From Pontibacter russatus (GTDB taxonomy: Bacteria > Bacteroidota > Bacteroidia > Cytophagales > Hymenobacteraceae): 64,000 nt of DNA. Shown in pieces: positions 1 through 8,693 of the stretch. The notes under the pieces were generated by a model, which saw only the letters and a program-made list of their open reading frames with translations, was not told where the DNA came from and made no database searches. Positions within the stretch are counted from its first letter, which is position 1; each line of letters starts with the position of its first letter. The position numbers and the translations under genes were made by a program. Location of the stretch: NCBI RefSeq assembly GCF_009931655.1, contig NZ_CP047984.1:2559001-2623000 (forward strand), in the 5' to 3' direction.

Positions 1-1368
1 GGTCCGAAAGGAAAGAACCAGAAAACCATGGCCGACCTGGAGCCGGAGGAGGTAAAAGACTACGCCTGCGAAGACGCCGACGTGACGCTGCAGCTAAAGC
101 AGTACTTTGAGCCGCTGCTGCAGGAGCAGGGCCTGATGAAGCTGTTCTGGGATGTGGAGACGCCGCTGGTGCAGGTCATCGCTGACATGGAGAAGGAGGG
201 CATCAGCATCGACTCGGATGCGCTGGCTGATATATCTATTCAACTGGAATCTGAAATTATAGGGCTGGAGAAGCGCATATTTGATATAGCCGGCGAGCAG
301 TTCAACATCGGCTCGCCGAAGCAGCTGGGTGAGATACTTTTTGACAAACTGGAACTGCACGGCAAAAGCAAGCTCAAGAAAACAAAGACCGGCCAGTACG
401 CCACCGGCGAAGAGATCCTCTCAAAGATGGCCGCAGAGCACGAGATCGTGCGCCTCATACTGGAGCACCGCGAGCTGACGAAGCTCAAATCGACGTACGT
501 GGATGCGCTGCCGCAACTCGTCTGCCACCTCGACGGCCGCGTGCACACCTCCTTTAACCAGGCCGTCACCGCCACCGGCCGCCTCAGTTCCACCAACCCG
601 AACCTGCAGAACATCCCGATCCGGACGGAGCGCGGCCGCGAGATCCGCAAGGCCTTTGTGCCCCGCAACAACAAGCACCTGATCATCTCCGCCGACTACT
701 CCCAGATTGAGCTGCGCATCATGGCCGATTTCAGCGGCGACCCGACCATGAAGGAAGCCTTCAAAAACGGCATCGACATTCACGCCTCCACGGCCAGCAA
801 AGTGTTTCATGTGCCGCTGGAGCAGGTGGACAGCGAGATGCGGCGCAAGGCCAAGACGGTGAACTTCGGGATCATATATGGCATCTCCGCTTTCGGGCTG
901 GCGGAGCGCCTGGCGATCCCGCGCCGCGAGGCCGCCGATATCATCGAAGCGTACTTCCAGGAGTTCCCGGCGGTGAAGGAGTATATGGACAGCACCATTG
1001 AGAAGGCACGGGAACTGGAGTATGCCGAGACGCTGCTGGGCCGCCGCCGCTACCTCCGCGACATCAACTCGCGCAACCAGACCATCCGCGCCTTTGCCGA
1101 GCGCAACGCCATCAATGCCCCCATCCAGGGAACCGCTGCTGACATCATCAAGATCGCGATGATCCATATACAGGATTACCTGAAGCAGGAGAAGCTGCAG
1201 ACGCGCATGATCCTGCAGGTGCACGACGAACTGCTCTTTGATGCCCCGAAAGAGGAAGTGGAGGTCGTAACGCCGAAGATCGTGGAGCTGATGACGAACG
1301 CCCTGCCGCTGAGCGTGCCGATGGAAGTAGGCCTGGGCGTGGGCGAAAACTGGCTGGAGGCGCATTAA
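1..1368 (+). CDS. polA: DNA polymerase I, C-terminal part (5' truncated by window edge)
   Basis: Family A DNA polymerase that fills gaps during repair and Okazaki-fragment processing. The reading frame is open from base 1, so the start lies outside the window; 455 residues are visible. It opens at the end of the 3'-5' exonuclease-like domain (YACEDADVTLQL, an Exo III-type block), then runs through the thumb and palm. Polymerase motif A (DYSQIELR, about nt 693-716), motif B (KAKTVNFGIIYG, about nt 850-885) and motif C (QVHDELLFD, about nt 1216-1242) are intact, so the polymerase site looks functional. Whether the exonuclease is active cannot be judged from this fragment. It ends before a repeat and a strong bidirectional terminator shared with the convergent SGNH gene. 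Confidence 0.97.
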   Translation, partial: GPKGKNQKTMADLEPEEVKDYACEDADVTLQLKQYFEPLLQEQGLMKLFWDVETPLVQVIADMEKEGISIDSDALADISIQLESEIIGLEKRIFDIAGEQFNIGSPKQLGEILFDKLELHGKSKLKKTKTGQYATGEEILSKMAAEHEIVRLILEHRELTKLKSTYVDALPQLVCHLDGRVHTSFNQAVTATGRLSSTNPNLQNIPIRTERGREIRKAFVPRNNKHLIISADYSQIELRIMADFSGDPTMKEAFKNGIDIHASTASKVFHVPLEQVDSEMRRKAKTVNFGIIYGISAFGLAERLAIPRREAADIIEAYFQEFPAVKEYMDSTIEKARELEYAETLLGRRRYLRDINSRNQTIRAFAERNAINAPIQGTAADIIKIAMIHIQDYLKQEKLQTRMILQVHDELLFDAPKEEVEVVTPKIVELMTNALPLSVPMEVGLGVGENWLEAH

Positions 1369-1370
1369 TG

Positions 1371-1445
1371 ACCTCGCGGTGTCCAAAGGTCCCGCGAGCG
1401 TCTAACCCGCACCAGACGCTCGCAGGAGCTGCGCACGCTGCGAGG
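1371..1445. repeat. REP-like double hairpin after polA
   Basis: Two consecutive inverted repeats (CTCGCGG/CCGCGAG and CTCGCAG/CTGCGAG) lie just after the polA stop. The blocks CAGACGCTCGCAGGAGC and TGCGCACGCTGCGAGG (1413-1445) recur at 43757-43773 and 43796-43811, where 22 bases separate them. The recurrence suggests a dispersed palindromic repeat family. Confidence 0.55.
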
Positions 1446-1463
1446 TCTCTTCAGTAAGCCACC

Positions 1464-1510
1464 CCATATATAAAAAAGCACCTCATGCGGAGGTGCTTTT
1501 TTATATATGG
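1464..1510. terminator. Bidirectional terminator, polA / SGNH lipoprotein
   Basis: A perfect 21-bp stem (1464-1484 with 1490-1510) closes a 5-nt loop; the stem contains an A-run on one side and a T-run on the other, so it can end transcription from both converging genes. The stem base is CCATATATA. Confidence 0.85.
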
Positions 1511-1530
1511 CTCTATGCTTATTAGAATGA

Positions 1531-2958
1531 TTACGGGAAAAGCACCGCGCGGTACTGCGTCACATCCACTGTCGGGATTTTAGCGTTGTACTTGCTGTTG
1601 ATGGCCTTGATCATTTCATTCGCGATGATGGCGTAGCCTCTCGGCGTGGGGTGGACGCCGTCCAGGGAGAACAGGTTGCCGGATATATAAGCCGGAGAAT
1701 AAGCGACGCCATTTTCCGAAAATCCTCCCTGAATAGCAGTAAAGAACTGATTGGCATCAAAAATTGCCAGTCCTCTGTTCTCAGCCTGCGCTCTGATAAT
1801 GCTGTTGAAAGCCTCTGTGGCAGCTTTTATATTGGATATTTCTGCCATGTCGAGCAACAGCGCGCTTGGCCAGGGGTTGCCTCCCGAAAGACCGAACATT
1901 TGGGTCGTGTCAATCTGGTAGGCGGCCAACAGGCTTAGAAGTGTTCCCCGCACCACCAGCGCATCTTTGCTTGGGCTTACCTGTCGGGCCAGGTCTCTCC
2001 AGTACTTGCCGGTAGGCTGCGCCAGCAAAGGAGCGTAAGCAGAAGCCGTCAGAGGAATCAAAACGCCATTTTGGGGAGCATTGATCTGGCCTGCTGCCAC
2101 TTGAATACGGTCTCTGCCCCCTCCTGTAAGGGCCACAAAACCCGGAATGCCGTTTGCATCCAGCGATTGCTTTAAGACTGGCCCTACTGTTGTGAAGAAA
2201 GGAACAGCCTCCACACCCGGTATAGTGCCTACGATGCCCTCCTGCCCGTCTGCAGTCAAGGTGTTAAGCATGGCAGCATAGTTTGCATCGAAGGTGTTTG
2301 TAGGTGTGATCGTCCGGAAATCGGAGTTTAACACACCGCCTGAAAACGCACCGCCGGAAGTTGCATAAAGCAGCACGTCGTTGTTTCCCAACCACATGCT
2401 AAAGAAGGTATGGTCAGTGGCGGCTACACGCTCCAGGTACGTTTGGTTGGGAGCAGTGTCAGGCGTGATTCGCTCATAGTACGGGTTCGCGCTACTGTAG
2501 CTTGTCGAGGTGATATCTGCCACCCGGATGTCAGGCACGCCCAGGTTTTGTATTGGTCCGGTGTACTTTGTGAGCAGGCCATTGGGCCTTGTCACGGCAA
2601 GCTGGTCTGTAACAGGCGCAGTGATGGGTGTGCCCTGCGCGCTGAAGCCTGTCAGCCGCAGATAACCGGAGCCATTCTTCTGCTCTTGCGTGAACAGCGG
2701 CTGCGTAAAATCGCCGCCGCCCACCAACTGCAGCTGTTCCGCCAGAATCGCCGGATAGGAATTCAACTGGCCATCGAGGTACAACCCATTGTCCTGGTAA
2801 CCTGCTGTCAGGGAGTTGCCCACGGCAATGTAAGTAGAGAAATCAGCCGTTTCCCCAGCCGTTGGCGCCGGTGCGTCAATCTCCGGGTCGCAGCCAGCAA
2901 GCAGCACGCCAGCAAAAAGAGCCGCCAGCACACCTGGTTTATATAGATGTCTTTTCAT
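1531..2958 (-). CDS. SGNH/GDSL-type hydrolase lipoprotein
   Basis: Predicted surface or periplasmic lipoprotein esterase/lipase, 475 aa. A lipobox LLAGC puts the lipidated cysteine near residue 23. SGNH blocks are visible: the nucleophile block AVGNSLTAG (Ser about 49), the Asn block LGNNDVLL (about 189) and the Asp/His block DGVHPTPRG (about 432), so the catalytic set is complete. The Bacteroidota proteins of this type are usually annotated only as SGNH hydrolases; the substrate is unknown. It begins 14 nt after the FadL-like porin gene and is probably co-transcribed with it, which would fit hydrolysis of a lipid ester near a fatty-acid or hydrocarbon importer (inference). Confidence 0.88.
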   Translation of the reverse strand: MKRHLYKPGVLAALFAGVLLAGCDPEIDAPAPTAGETADFSTYIAVGNSLTAGYQDNGLYLDGQLNSYPAILAEQLQLVGGGDFTQPLFTQEQKNGSGYLRLTGFSAQGTPITAPVTDQLAVTRPNGLLTKYTGPIQNLGVPDIRVADITSTSYSSANPYYERITPDTAPNQTYLERVAATDHTFFSMWLGNNDVLLYATSGGAFSGGVLNSDFRTITPTNTFDANYAAMLNTLTADGQEGIVGTIPGVEAVPFFTTVGPVLKQSLDANGIPGFVALTGGGRDRIQVAAGQINAPQNGVLIPLTASAYAPLLAQPTGKYWRDLARQVSPSKDALVVRGTLLSLLAAYQIDTTQMFGLSGGNPWPSALLLDMAEISNIKAATEAFNSIIRAQAENRGLAIFDANQFFTAIQGGFSENGVAYSPAYISGNLFSLDGVHPTPRGYAIIANEMIKAINSKYNAKIPTVDVTQYRAVLFP

Positions 2959-2972
2959 GTTCGTGAGGAGAA

Positions 2973-4205
2973 TTAAAAGGTGAAGTTCACAGCCAGGCCC
3001 GGTATATAGGCCACAGACTTGTAAGTGCCGGCAATGCCGCCGGAGGCCGCGCCGGTGTCAGTTCTCTCTTTTTTGTTGATGTACAGGAAAGACGCGTCGA
3101 GGCTGATGTTGTCGGTAACAGCATAGCCCACCCCAACAGACAGCCCGCGGGAATCAGCGTCCGGTGTCTCGGGCGTCAGGTAGCCATCCTGCACGGGCGT
3201 CTTGTCCAGGTAGGCTCCGGCCCGGAGCGCCAGGCCCTCGCTCACCCTGTACTCAGCGCCGACACGGTATATATAGGCATCCTCGTAGTTGCGGGCGTTC
3301 TCTGTAAAGTCTGCCCCGTTCACTGTTTTGGAGTAGTCGAAGCGCAGGCTCTCGTAGGCGCTCCAGCCCACCCGGCTAATGTCCACGGCCAGCGTCAGGG
3401 CCTCGGTGGGCATATAGCCGATTCCGAGGGAAAGCGTGGAAGGCAGAGGAAGCTCCGCGTCAAACTGCGTGCCCTCCGGGAAGCGCCCGCTGATAGACGG
3501 GGCAACGGTGAACGTGGCATCGCCGCCCTCCACTTTCATATCTACGCGCGAGCGGTAGCTTAGCCCCACCGAGAACTTTTCGGTAGGCTGAAAGAAAACA
3601 CCCGCGTTGAAGCCGAGGCCGCTCGCGTTGCCGTCCAGTTCCGCCTTGCCATATTCGCCCTGCTGGTTTTGCACCGGAATGCTGCGCTGCAGGTTTACCC
3701 CGCCCACCGAATACACGAAGCCCACACCCACACCCAGCTTGTCCGTCAACTGGTAACTGAGCGTCGGCTGGATGAAAACGGCCGTCAGCGAGAGCTCGTT
3801 CAGTCCAAAACGGCCGCTCCACGCATCGCCCCACACCACCGAACTGCCAAAGGGGGTGTACACGCCCAAACCGGCCTTCAGTTTGTCGTTGATGCCATAT
3901 ACTGCATATAGCTGGAAGGGAGTTCCCACGGGGCTGTCCGTCAGGGCCTCCGCCCCGCCCGGCTCCGGGGCCCGGTACGCAATTTTGGAGACGATGCCGC
4001 TTACTCCAACCGTAACGCCGTTCTCGCGCAGGTAGCTCATAGCCCCGGGGTTAAAGAAGATGCTGGACGTGCCGGTATAAATGCCGGTGCCGGTGTGGCC
4101 CATGCCTATCTGGCGCTGGCTGGCGAGGTTCACCTGGAAGCCGCCGGCCATGGCCGAGGCCGAGAGTAACGTGCCTCCCAGTAGGGCTATAATTTTGTTT
4201 TTCAT
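2973..4205 (-). CDS. OmpP1/FadL-family outer membrane transporter
   Basis: Outer-membrane beta-barrel of 410 aa for uptake of hydrophobic compounds. It has a signal peptide (MKNKIIALLGGTLLSASAMAG) followed at once by the family hallmark GGFQVNLASQRQIGMGHTGT, a region typical of FadL/TodX N-termini (plug and hatch), then alternating amphipathic strands to a terminal aromatic residue (VNFTF), as expected of a barrel. Length agrees with the family (about 400-450 aa). It is the first gene of a two-gene unit with the SGNH lipoprotein and has a good Bacteroidota promoter just upstream. Confidence 0.92.
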   Translation of the reverse strand: MKNKIIALLGGTLLSASAMAGGFQVNLASQRQIGMGHTGTGIYTGTSSIFFNPGAMSYLRENGVTVGVSGIVSKIAYRAPEPGGAEALTDSPVGTPFQLYAVYGINDKLKAGLGVYTPFGSSVVWGDAWSGRFGLNELSLTAVFIQPTLSYQLTDKLGVGVGFVYSVGGVNLQRSIPVQNQQGEYGKAELDGNASGLGFNAGVFFQPTEKFSVGLSYRSRVDMKVEGGDATFTVAPSISGRFPEGTQFDAELPLPSTLSLGIGYMPTEALTLAVDISRVGWSAYESLRFDYSKTVNGADFTENARNYEDAYIYRVGAEYRVSEGLALRAGAYLDKTPVQDGYLTPETPDADSRGLSVGVGYAVTDNISLDASFLYINKKERTDTGAASGGIAGTYKSVAYIPGLAVNFTF

Positions 4206-4559
4206 ATATGCTGCTGTATAAAAGAGCGGTTAAAGTGTAAACAAATATATCATGAAAGGCGGGATGCACAAGGCCGGTTTATAAATAATTTTTAGTTCGG
4301 GCCCAAGAATGAAGAACCCCAACTGTACCACTTGAATTTAAGATCATCTGCCTGGCAACAGGCGAAACCGATGCCTGCGCCACATATGCCACACCTTATA
4401 TATACCATATATAGCTATGCGGGCCAAAGGCAGCCGCAATACGGCGCCGCCGGACACGGTGTGGCGCGGCCTGTTAAAGTGTAACTATTTCATGGCAAAG
4501 GGGCTATCTTATTTCTCCCCCCTACGTTTACAAATCTTCGGAAACAGAAAGAGAATTTT
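4206..4559. other. Divergent intergenic region
   Basis: About 350 bases between divergent genes. Besides the FadL promoter it holds several TATATA runs (4398-4416) and a GC-rich stretch; no further gene or clear promoter for the flavoprotein was recognised. Confidence 0.5.
4242..4271 (-). promoter_or_regulatory. Bacteroidota-type promoter of the FadL/SGNH unit
   Basis: Read on the minus strand, TTG is followed after 19 nt by TATATTTG (-7 box at 4249-4242), matching the TTTG-N(17-23)-TAnnTTTG pattern known for Bacteroidota primary sigma factor. The box lies about 37 nt upstream of the start codon. Confidence 0.65.
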
Positions 4560-5480
<921 letters not shown>

Positions 5481-5520
5481 TGCTCGGTGTGCAAAGTTTA
5501 TATATAACGGGGGCCAGCCG

Positions 5521-6366
5521 CTACCCGCCGGGCACTGCCTCGGGGGTGGCGCGCTCGCCCTGCGGCACCGCCTGAAACAGGTGCTCGCGCAGGCAGTAGC
5601 GGTAGCCGTGTACCAGCAGGTGCATCTTCAGGTTATCTACCGCGATCGGCTCGTTCTCTTCCACCGCGCGGGTATTCGAGAAACGGATATCGCCGCCATC
5701 GATGATGGTCACCACACCGGGCCCGAACACCTCCACCTGGTCACCTCCCTTGATAATGATGCCAGTCTCTTCGCTCAACCCGACACCGATATACTCCGGC
5801 TCGTGGGCCACCGCGTGCGCCAGCCTGCCAAAGCGGCCCCGCTCCGCAAAGTGCGTGTCTATATACACATGCCTGATAAAGGAGCAGCCCTCGGTGGTTT
5901 TCATCTCGCCTTTGATGAGCGAATAGTGCCCGTAGCCATCATATATCATCCGGTCAGACATGATGGCGGCGCCCGCGCTGGTGCCGGAGATAATGATGTC
6001 CTCCGCGCGGTAACGGTGGCGCATGATGTGGAGTAGTTGCGTGCCGTTCAGGAAGTTTGCCAGCCGCACCTGGTCTCCTCCGGTGAAGAAGATAACGCTG
6101 GCGCTGCCGATGCGCTGCAGGTTTTCGGGGGTGTCGGCGGGGTGGTTCTCATCTATCCGCATAAAGCGCACGTTGCTGCAGCCAAGTTCCTCAAAGGCTT
6201 CTTTGTAAGCATTGCCCGAGTTTATGGCATCCAAAGGCTGCGGCGTGGCCGTGGCAATCACTTCTATATGTGCCGTCCGTTCGCATATCTTGCTTCGGAT
6301 AAGTTTAATCAGGCCTTCGTCATCCCCGCCGCCCAGTGCAATCAATTTTCCTTTCACCTGTTCCAT
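5521..6366 (-). CDS. Cyanophycinase (S51 peptidase family)
   Basis: Serine exopeptidase that cleaves multi-L-arginyl-poly-aspartate (cyanophycin) to beta-Asp-Arg dipeptides in the cytoplasm. 281 aa from the ATG at 6366; a TTG six codons earlier is possible but less likely. The nucleophile elbow ISGTSAGAAIMS places the active Ser near residue 130, preceded by the conserved FFTGGDQ (about 94-99) and followed by IDTHFAERGRFGRL. No cyanophycin synthetase is in this window, so the substrate could be imported, made elsewhere, or a related peptide. Confidence 0.92.
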   Translation of the reverse strand: MEQVKGKLIALGGGDDEGLIKLIRSKICERTAHIEVIATATPQPLDAINSGNAYKEAFEELGCSNVRFMRIDENHPADTPENLQRIGSASVIFFTGGDQVRLANFLNGTQLLHIMRHRYRAEDIIISGTSAGAAIMSDRMIYDGYGHYSLIKGEMKTTEGCSFIRHVYIDTHFAERGRFGRLAHAVAHEPEYIGVGLSEETGIIIKGGDQVEVFGPGVVTIIDGGDIRFSNTRAVEENEPIAVDNLKMHLLVHGYRYCLREHLFQAVPQGERATPEAVPGG

Positions 6367-6477
6367 AGTCACGTTCACATCCAAAGATGTACCTTATACT
6401 CGGTGTGGGTGTGCTTTGTTGAGGCAGGAATGGTGCAGATGAACCTATAGGGCCCGGTAATGGCTGATGCAGAGCAA

Positions 6478-7344
6478 CTAAGGAAGCAACACCTGCCGGG
6501 GCTGGCGCTCTTCCCGATCCGGCACCGTGCCGTCTGGCAGTTGCCACGGCCGCTGCCGCTCAAAGGGCAGCATAAACAGGCGCTTCGGCGACTGCTCCTG
6601 CGGATCGCGGTAGGCGGGCACGCCAATCGTAATCTCATCCTGCGGCACGTTCAGGCGCAGCGACCGGTGCAGGCGGTCCCAGCACGAGAAGATGACGGAG
6701 AAGTTGCTGTTGGTTTCGCGGGCCACAATGGAGTGGTGGATGCCGTGCATGCGCGGCGTTACGATGAACTTGCAAAGCTGGCGCTCTGCGCGGTAAGGCA
6801 GCCGCAGGTTGGAGTGGTGAAAGGCGGCGGCGCCCTCAAAAATCACCTCGTAAAAAAGCACCAGCGGCGCAGGCACCCCAATTAAAGCGATGGCGGTGGC
6901 GCGGTAAGGCACCGAGGCGATGTTCTCGCCTATATGGAAGCGCCAGGCCGTGGAGAGGTCCAGGTCCAGGTCGGAGTGGTGTACGTTGTGGAAGCGCCAG
7001 AGCAGGTCGGACTTGTGCAGCAGCACGTGCCACAGGTAGTTGGTGTAGTCGAGCAGCAGGAACCCCGCCGCGTATCGGACCCACTTTGGCAACCCCAGCC
7101 AGCGCAGCAGCCCAAAGTTATATGCCTGCGCCCGTTGCGCGGCAGCGTACATGCCGGGCACCAGCAACAGCCGCAGGGCGGGCAGCGCCGCCGCCGCCAC
7201 GCTCCCGTTTTCCAGCAGCCGCTCCATTTTGGGGCGCGTGCGCCGCCGCAGTTGCCGTTTCGCCTCCAGCACAAACAGCGCCGCAGCGGCCATGCCCAGC
7301 AGTGGCATGCCTATATTATCAAACTTAGGAAATATGATTTTCAT
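6478..7344 (-). CDS. Sterol desaturase / fatty acid hydroxylase superfamily protein
   Basis: Integral-membrane di-iron oxygenase of 288 aa. The histidine clusters that bind the two irons are present: HVLLH (106-110), HNVHH (119-123) and HGIHH (about 213-217), with hydrophobic segments around residues 10-26, 48-68 and 92-108 and a further one near 150-170. Bacteroidota use such enzymes on lipids or carotenoids, but the substrate cannot be read from the sequence. It is divergent from the small-peptide cluster; the shared upstream region carries a cluster of palindromes that could regulate either side. Confidence 0.87.
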   Translation of the reverse strand: MKIIFPKFDNIGMPLLGMAAAALFVLEAKRQLRRRTRPKMERLLENGSVAAAALPALRLLLVPGMYAAAQRAQAYNFGLLRWLGLPKWVRYAAGFLLLDYTNYLWHVLLHKSDLLWRFHNVHHSDLDLDLSTAWRFHIGENIASVPYRATAIALIGVPAPLVLFYEVIFEGAAAFHHSNLRLPYRAERQLCKFIVTPRMHGIHHSIVARETNSNFSVIFSCWDRLHRSLRLNVPQDEITIGVPAYRDPQEQSPKRLFMLPFERQRPWQLPDGTVPDREERQPRQVLLP

Positions 7345-7698
7345 GTTCTTCCATTATTCTTAAACCTGCCGCTTGGTTACAGCAAAAAGCGCCTGCTTTG
7401 GCCGATACGCGTCATTTCTGATGATCCGCCGGAGCAGCAGTATAAAGAAAAAATATTTTATGTTCGGTTGCGAACATAAAAGTGTTCGGCATCGGACACT
7501 CCCAATAGGCCTATTCTGATTAAAAACGTATATAATATATTGACAGACAACATTTTATATATTCTGGCATACTTCATGTAATTCTGTCAATCAGAAGTTA
7601 GAGAATAAATAGGACCCCAAGCAACCTTTTAACCAGCGGGACTATCTATTAAGCAGAACAGTGACTAAAAATAAAACAGAAACTTAAAATTTACTACC
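7345..7698. promoter_or_regulatory. Palindrome-rich divergent regulatory region
   Basis: This 354-base gap separates the desaturase gene from the three-peptide cluster. It holds TGTTCG-N4-CGAACA (inside an 11-bp-arm palindrome, 7456-7481), TGTTCG-N4-CGGACA-like (7481-7500), a perfect AATAGGCCTATT (7504-7515) and nested inverted repeats (7514-7596). The spacing suggests transcription-factor sites; no TAnnTTTG box was found. Confidence 0.5.
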
Positions 7699-7863
7699 AT
7701 GAAAATCGTAATCCTTCTTTTCGCTTTTGTATTCGGCTTTGGTGCCAACGTTAAAAAGTCAGCAGATGACATGAAAGAGATCTCGCAGAGAAACGAGGTC
7801 AGAAAGTACCATAGCTACCCGAACCTTCTGCCGGTGGTAGAAATTGTTGCCGAGCGCAGCTAA
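7699..7863 (+). CDS. 54-aa exported peptide, copy 1 of 3
   Basis: Unrecognised small gene: 54 aa, starting MKIVILLFAFVFGFGANVKK and ending LPVVEIVAERS. A hydrophobic N-terminal stretch (residues 2-17) is followed by KK at 19-20 and a short charged segment, so it may be a secreted or membrane-tethered peptide. It is 54 aa like the next two genes and aligns with copy 2 without gaps (shared MKI, KKSA, EIS, LPVVE, RS at the same positions), which strongly supports a real coding region. It follows the palindrome-rich region and is the first of the cluster. No function is proposed. Confidence 0.75.
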   Translation: MKIVILLFAFVFGFGANVKKSADDMKEISQRNEVRKYHSYPNLLPVVEIVAERS

Positions 7864-7918
7864 GCCTACCGTGCATCACCTGACATCAGTCACCCATTAG
7901 ACGCAACAAAATACTACT

Positions 7919-8083
7919 ATGAAAATCATCGTTCTTCTTTTCGCCATTGCTCTCGCGCTGGGAGCGACAATCAAAAAGTCTGCCGCAGACCTGCAGGAAA
8001 TCAGCGTCAGGCAGGAACTGAACCTGTACAGGCACCAGGGCAACATGCTGCCGGTGGTGGAGGTGGTGGCACCGCGCAGCTAA
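7919..8083 (+). CDS. 54-aa exported peptide, copy 2 of 3
   Basis: Tandem paralogue of the preceding gene, 55 nt downstream: 54 aa beginning MKIIVLLFAIALALGATIKK and ending LPVVEVVAPRS. Hydrophobic residues 2-17 are followed by KKSA at 19-22, as in copy 1; differences are scattered, many at synonymous or conservative positions (PVVEIV versus PVVEVV), indicating selection on the protein. Its leader shares CATTAG..GCA and an A-rich run before the ATG with copy 3. Function unknown. Confidence 0.75.
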   Translation: MKIIVLLFAIALALGATIKKSAADLQEISVRQELNLYRHQGNMLPVVEVVAPRS

Positions 8084-8168
8084 GCTGCCTGCCGCCGCCC
8101 CGCCCGCACCCGCTTCCTTACGCTCACCTGTCTTTAGTACCATTACCGCCATTAGTGCATCTAAAACT

Positions 8169-8333
8169 ATGAAAATTGTAATGCTGCTCCTCGCAGTTTT
8201 TGCATGCCTGTGCTTTGCCTGCAAAAAAACCCCCGACCAAAGCACCCTGGTGGCACAACGGCAGCAACTGCTGGCCACTGGTGCCCCGGTGCAGGAAACT
8301 CCTTCGCACCCCCTGGCTATGAACTCCATATAG
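8169..8333 (+). CDS. 54-aa small lipoprotein-like peptide, copy 3 of 3
   Basis: Third member of the tandem set, also exactly 54 aa, beginning MKIVMLLLAVFACLCFACKK. The hydrophobic segment ends in CFAC directly before KK at 19-20, so Cys18 could be a lipidation site, unlike copies 1 and 2. The C-terminal half (TPDQSTLVAQRQQLL then a Pro-rich tail) is diverged from the LPVVE tail of the others. The identical length and identical placement of KK suggest duplication followed by divergence. A terminator follows about 300 nt downstream. Confidence 0.65.
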   Translation: MKIVMLLLAVFACLCFACKKTPDQSTLVAQRQQLLATGAPVQETPSHPLAMNSI

Positions 8334-8693
8334 CCTGGGGATGCCCAGGTCCCTCCCGGACAAGAGTTGCGCCAGTTGCGGTGGCGGCGACAGTAAAAAG
8401 GAAAAACGTCGGAAGCCAGGCAGAGGTTAGTCCCCGGCGCGTGTTTGCAAACACAGGATACATGCATCCTGCCACTCAAAATGAGTCCAATAAATAGCTG
8501 CGGGCCTCTACCCAAGCCTACCGGAACAAGCTATTTGTGCCATATACTATGAAAGCGGGCCGCGCAGCACGCTGTCAGGTTGCAAATCAGGAACCGGCCG
8601 CGTTAGGTTTTCTGCCACGTGCTACTTCTTCAGGAAAGCCCGGCAGCACCTGGCTTTCCTTTTTCATCTGCACTTTAAATACTGCCTTCCGGT
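8334..8693. other. Gap after the small-peptide cluster
   Basis: About 360 bases with no convincing gene. It contains the terminator at 8632-8664. A 54-codon frame opening with ATGAAAGCG at 8549 lacks a hydrophobic N-terminus and runs through the terminator, so it is not called. Confidence 0.5.
8632..8664 (+). terminator. Rho-independent terminator of the small-peptide cluster
   Basis: Perfect 9-bp stem AGGAAAGCC / GGCTTTCCT (8632-8640 with 8652-8660), 11-nt loop, followed by a T run on the plus strand. Confidence 0.75.
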
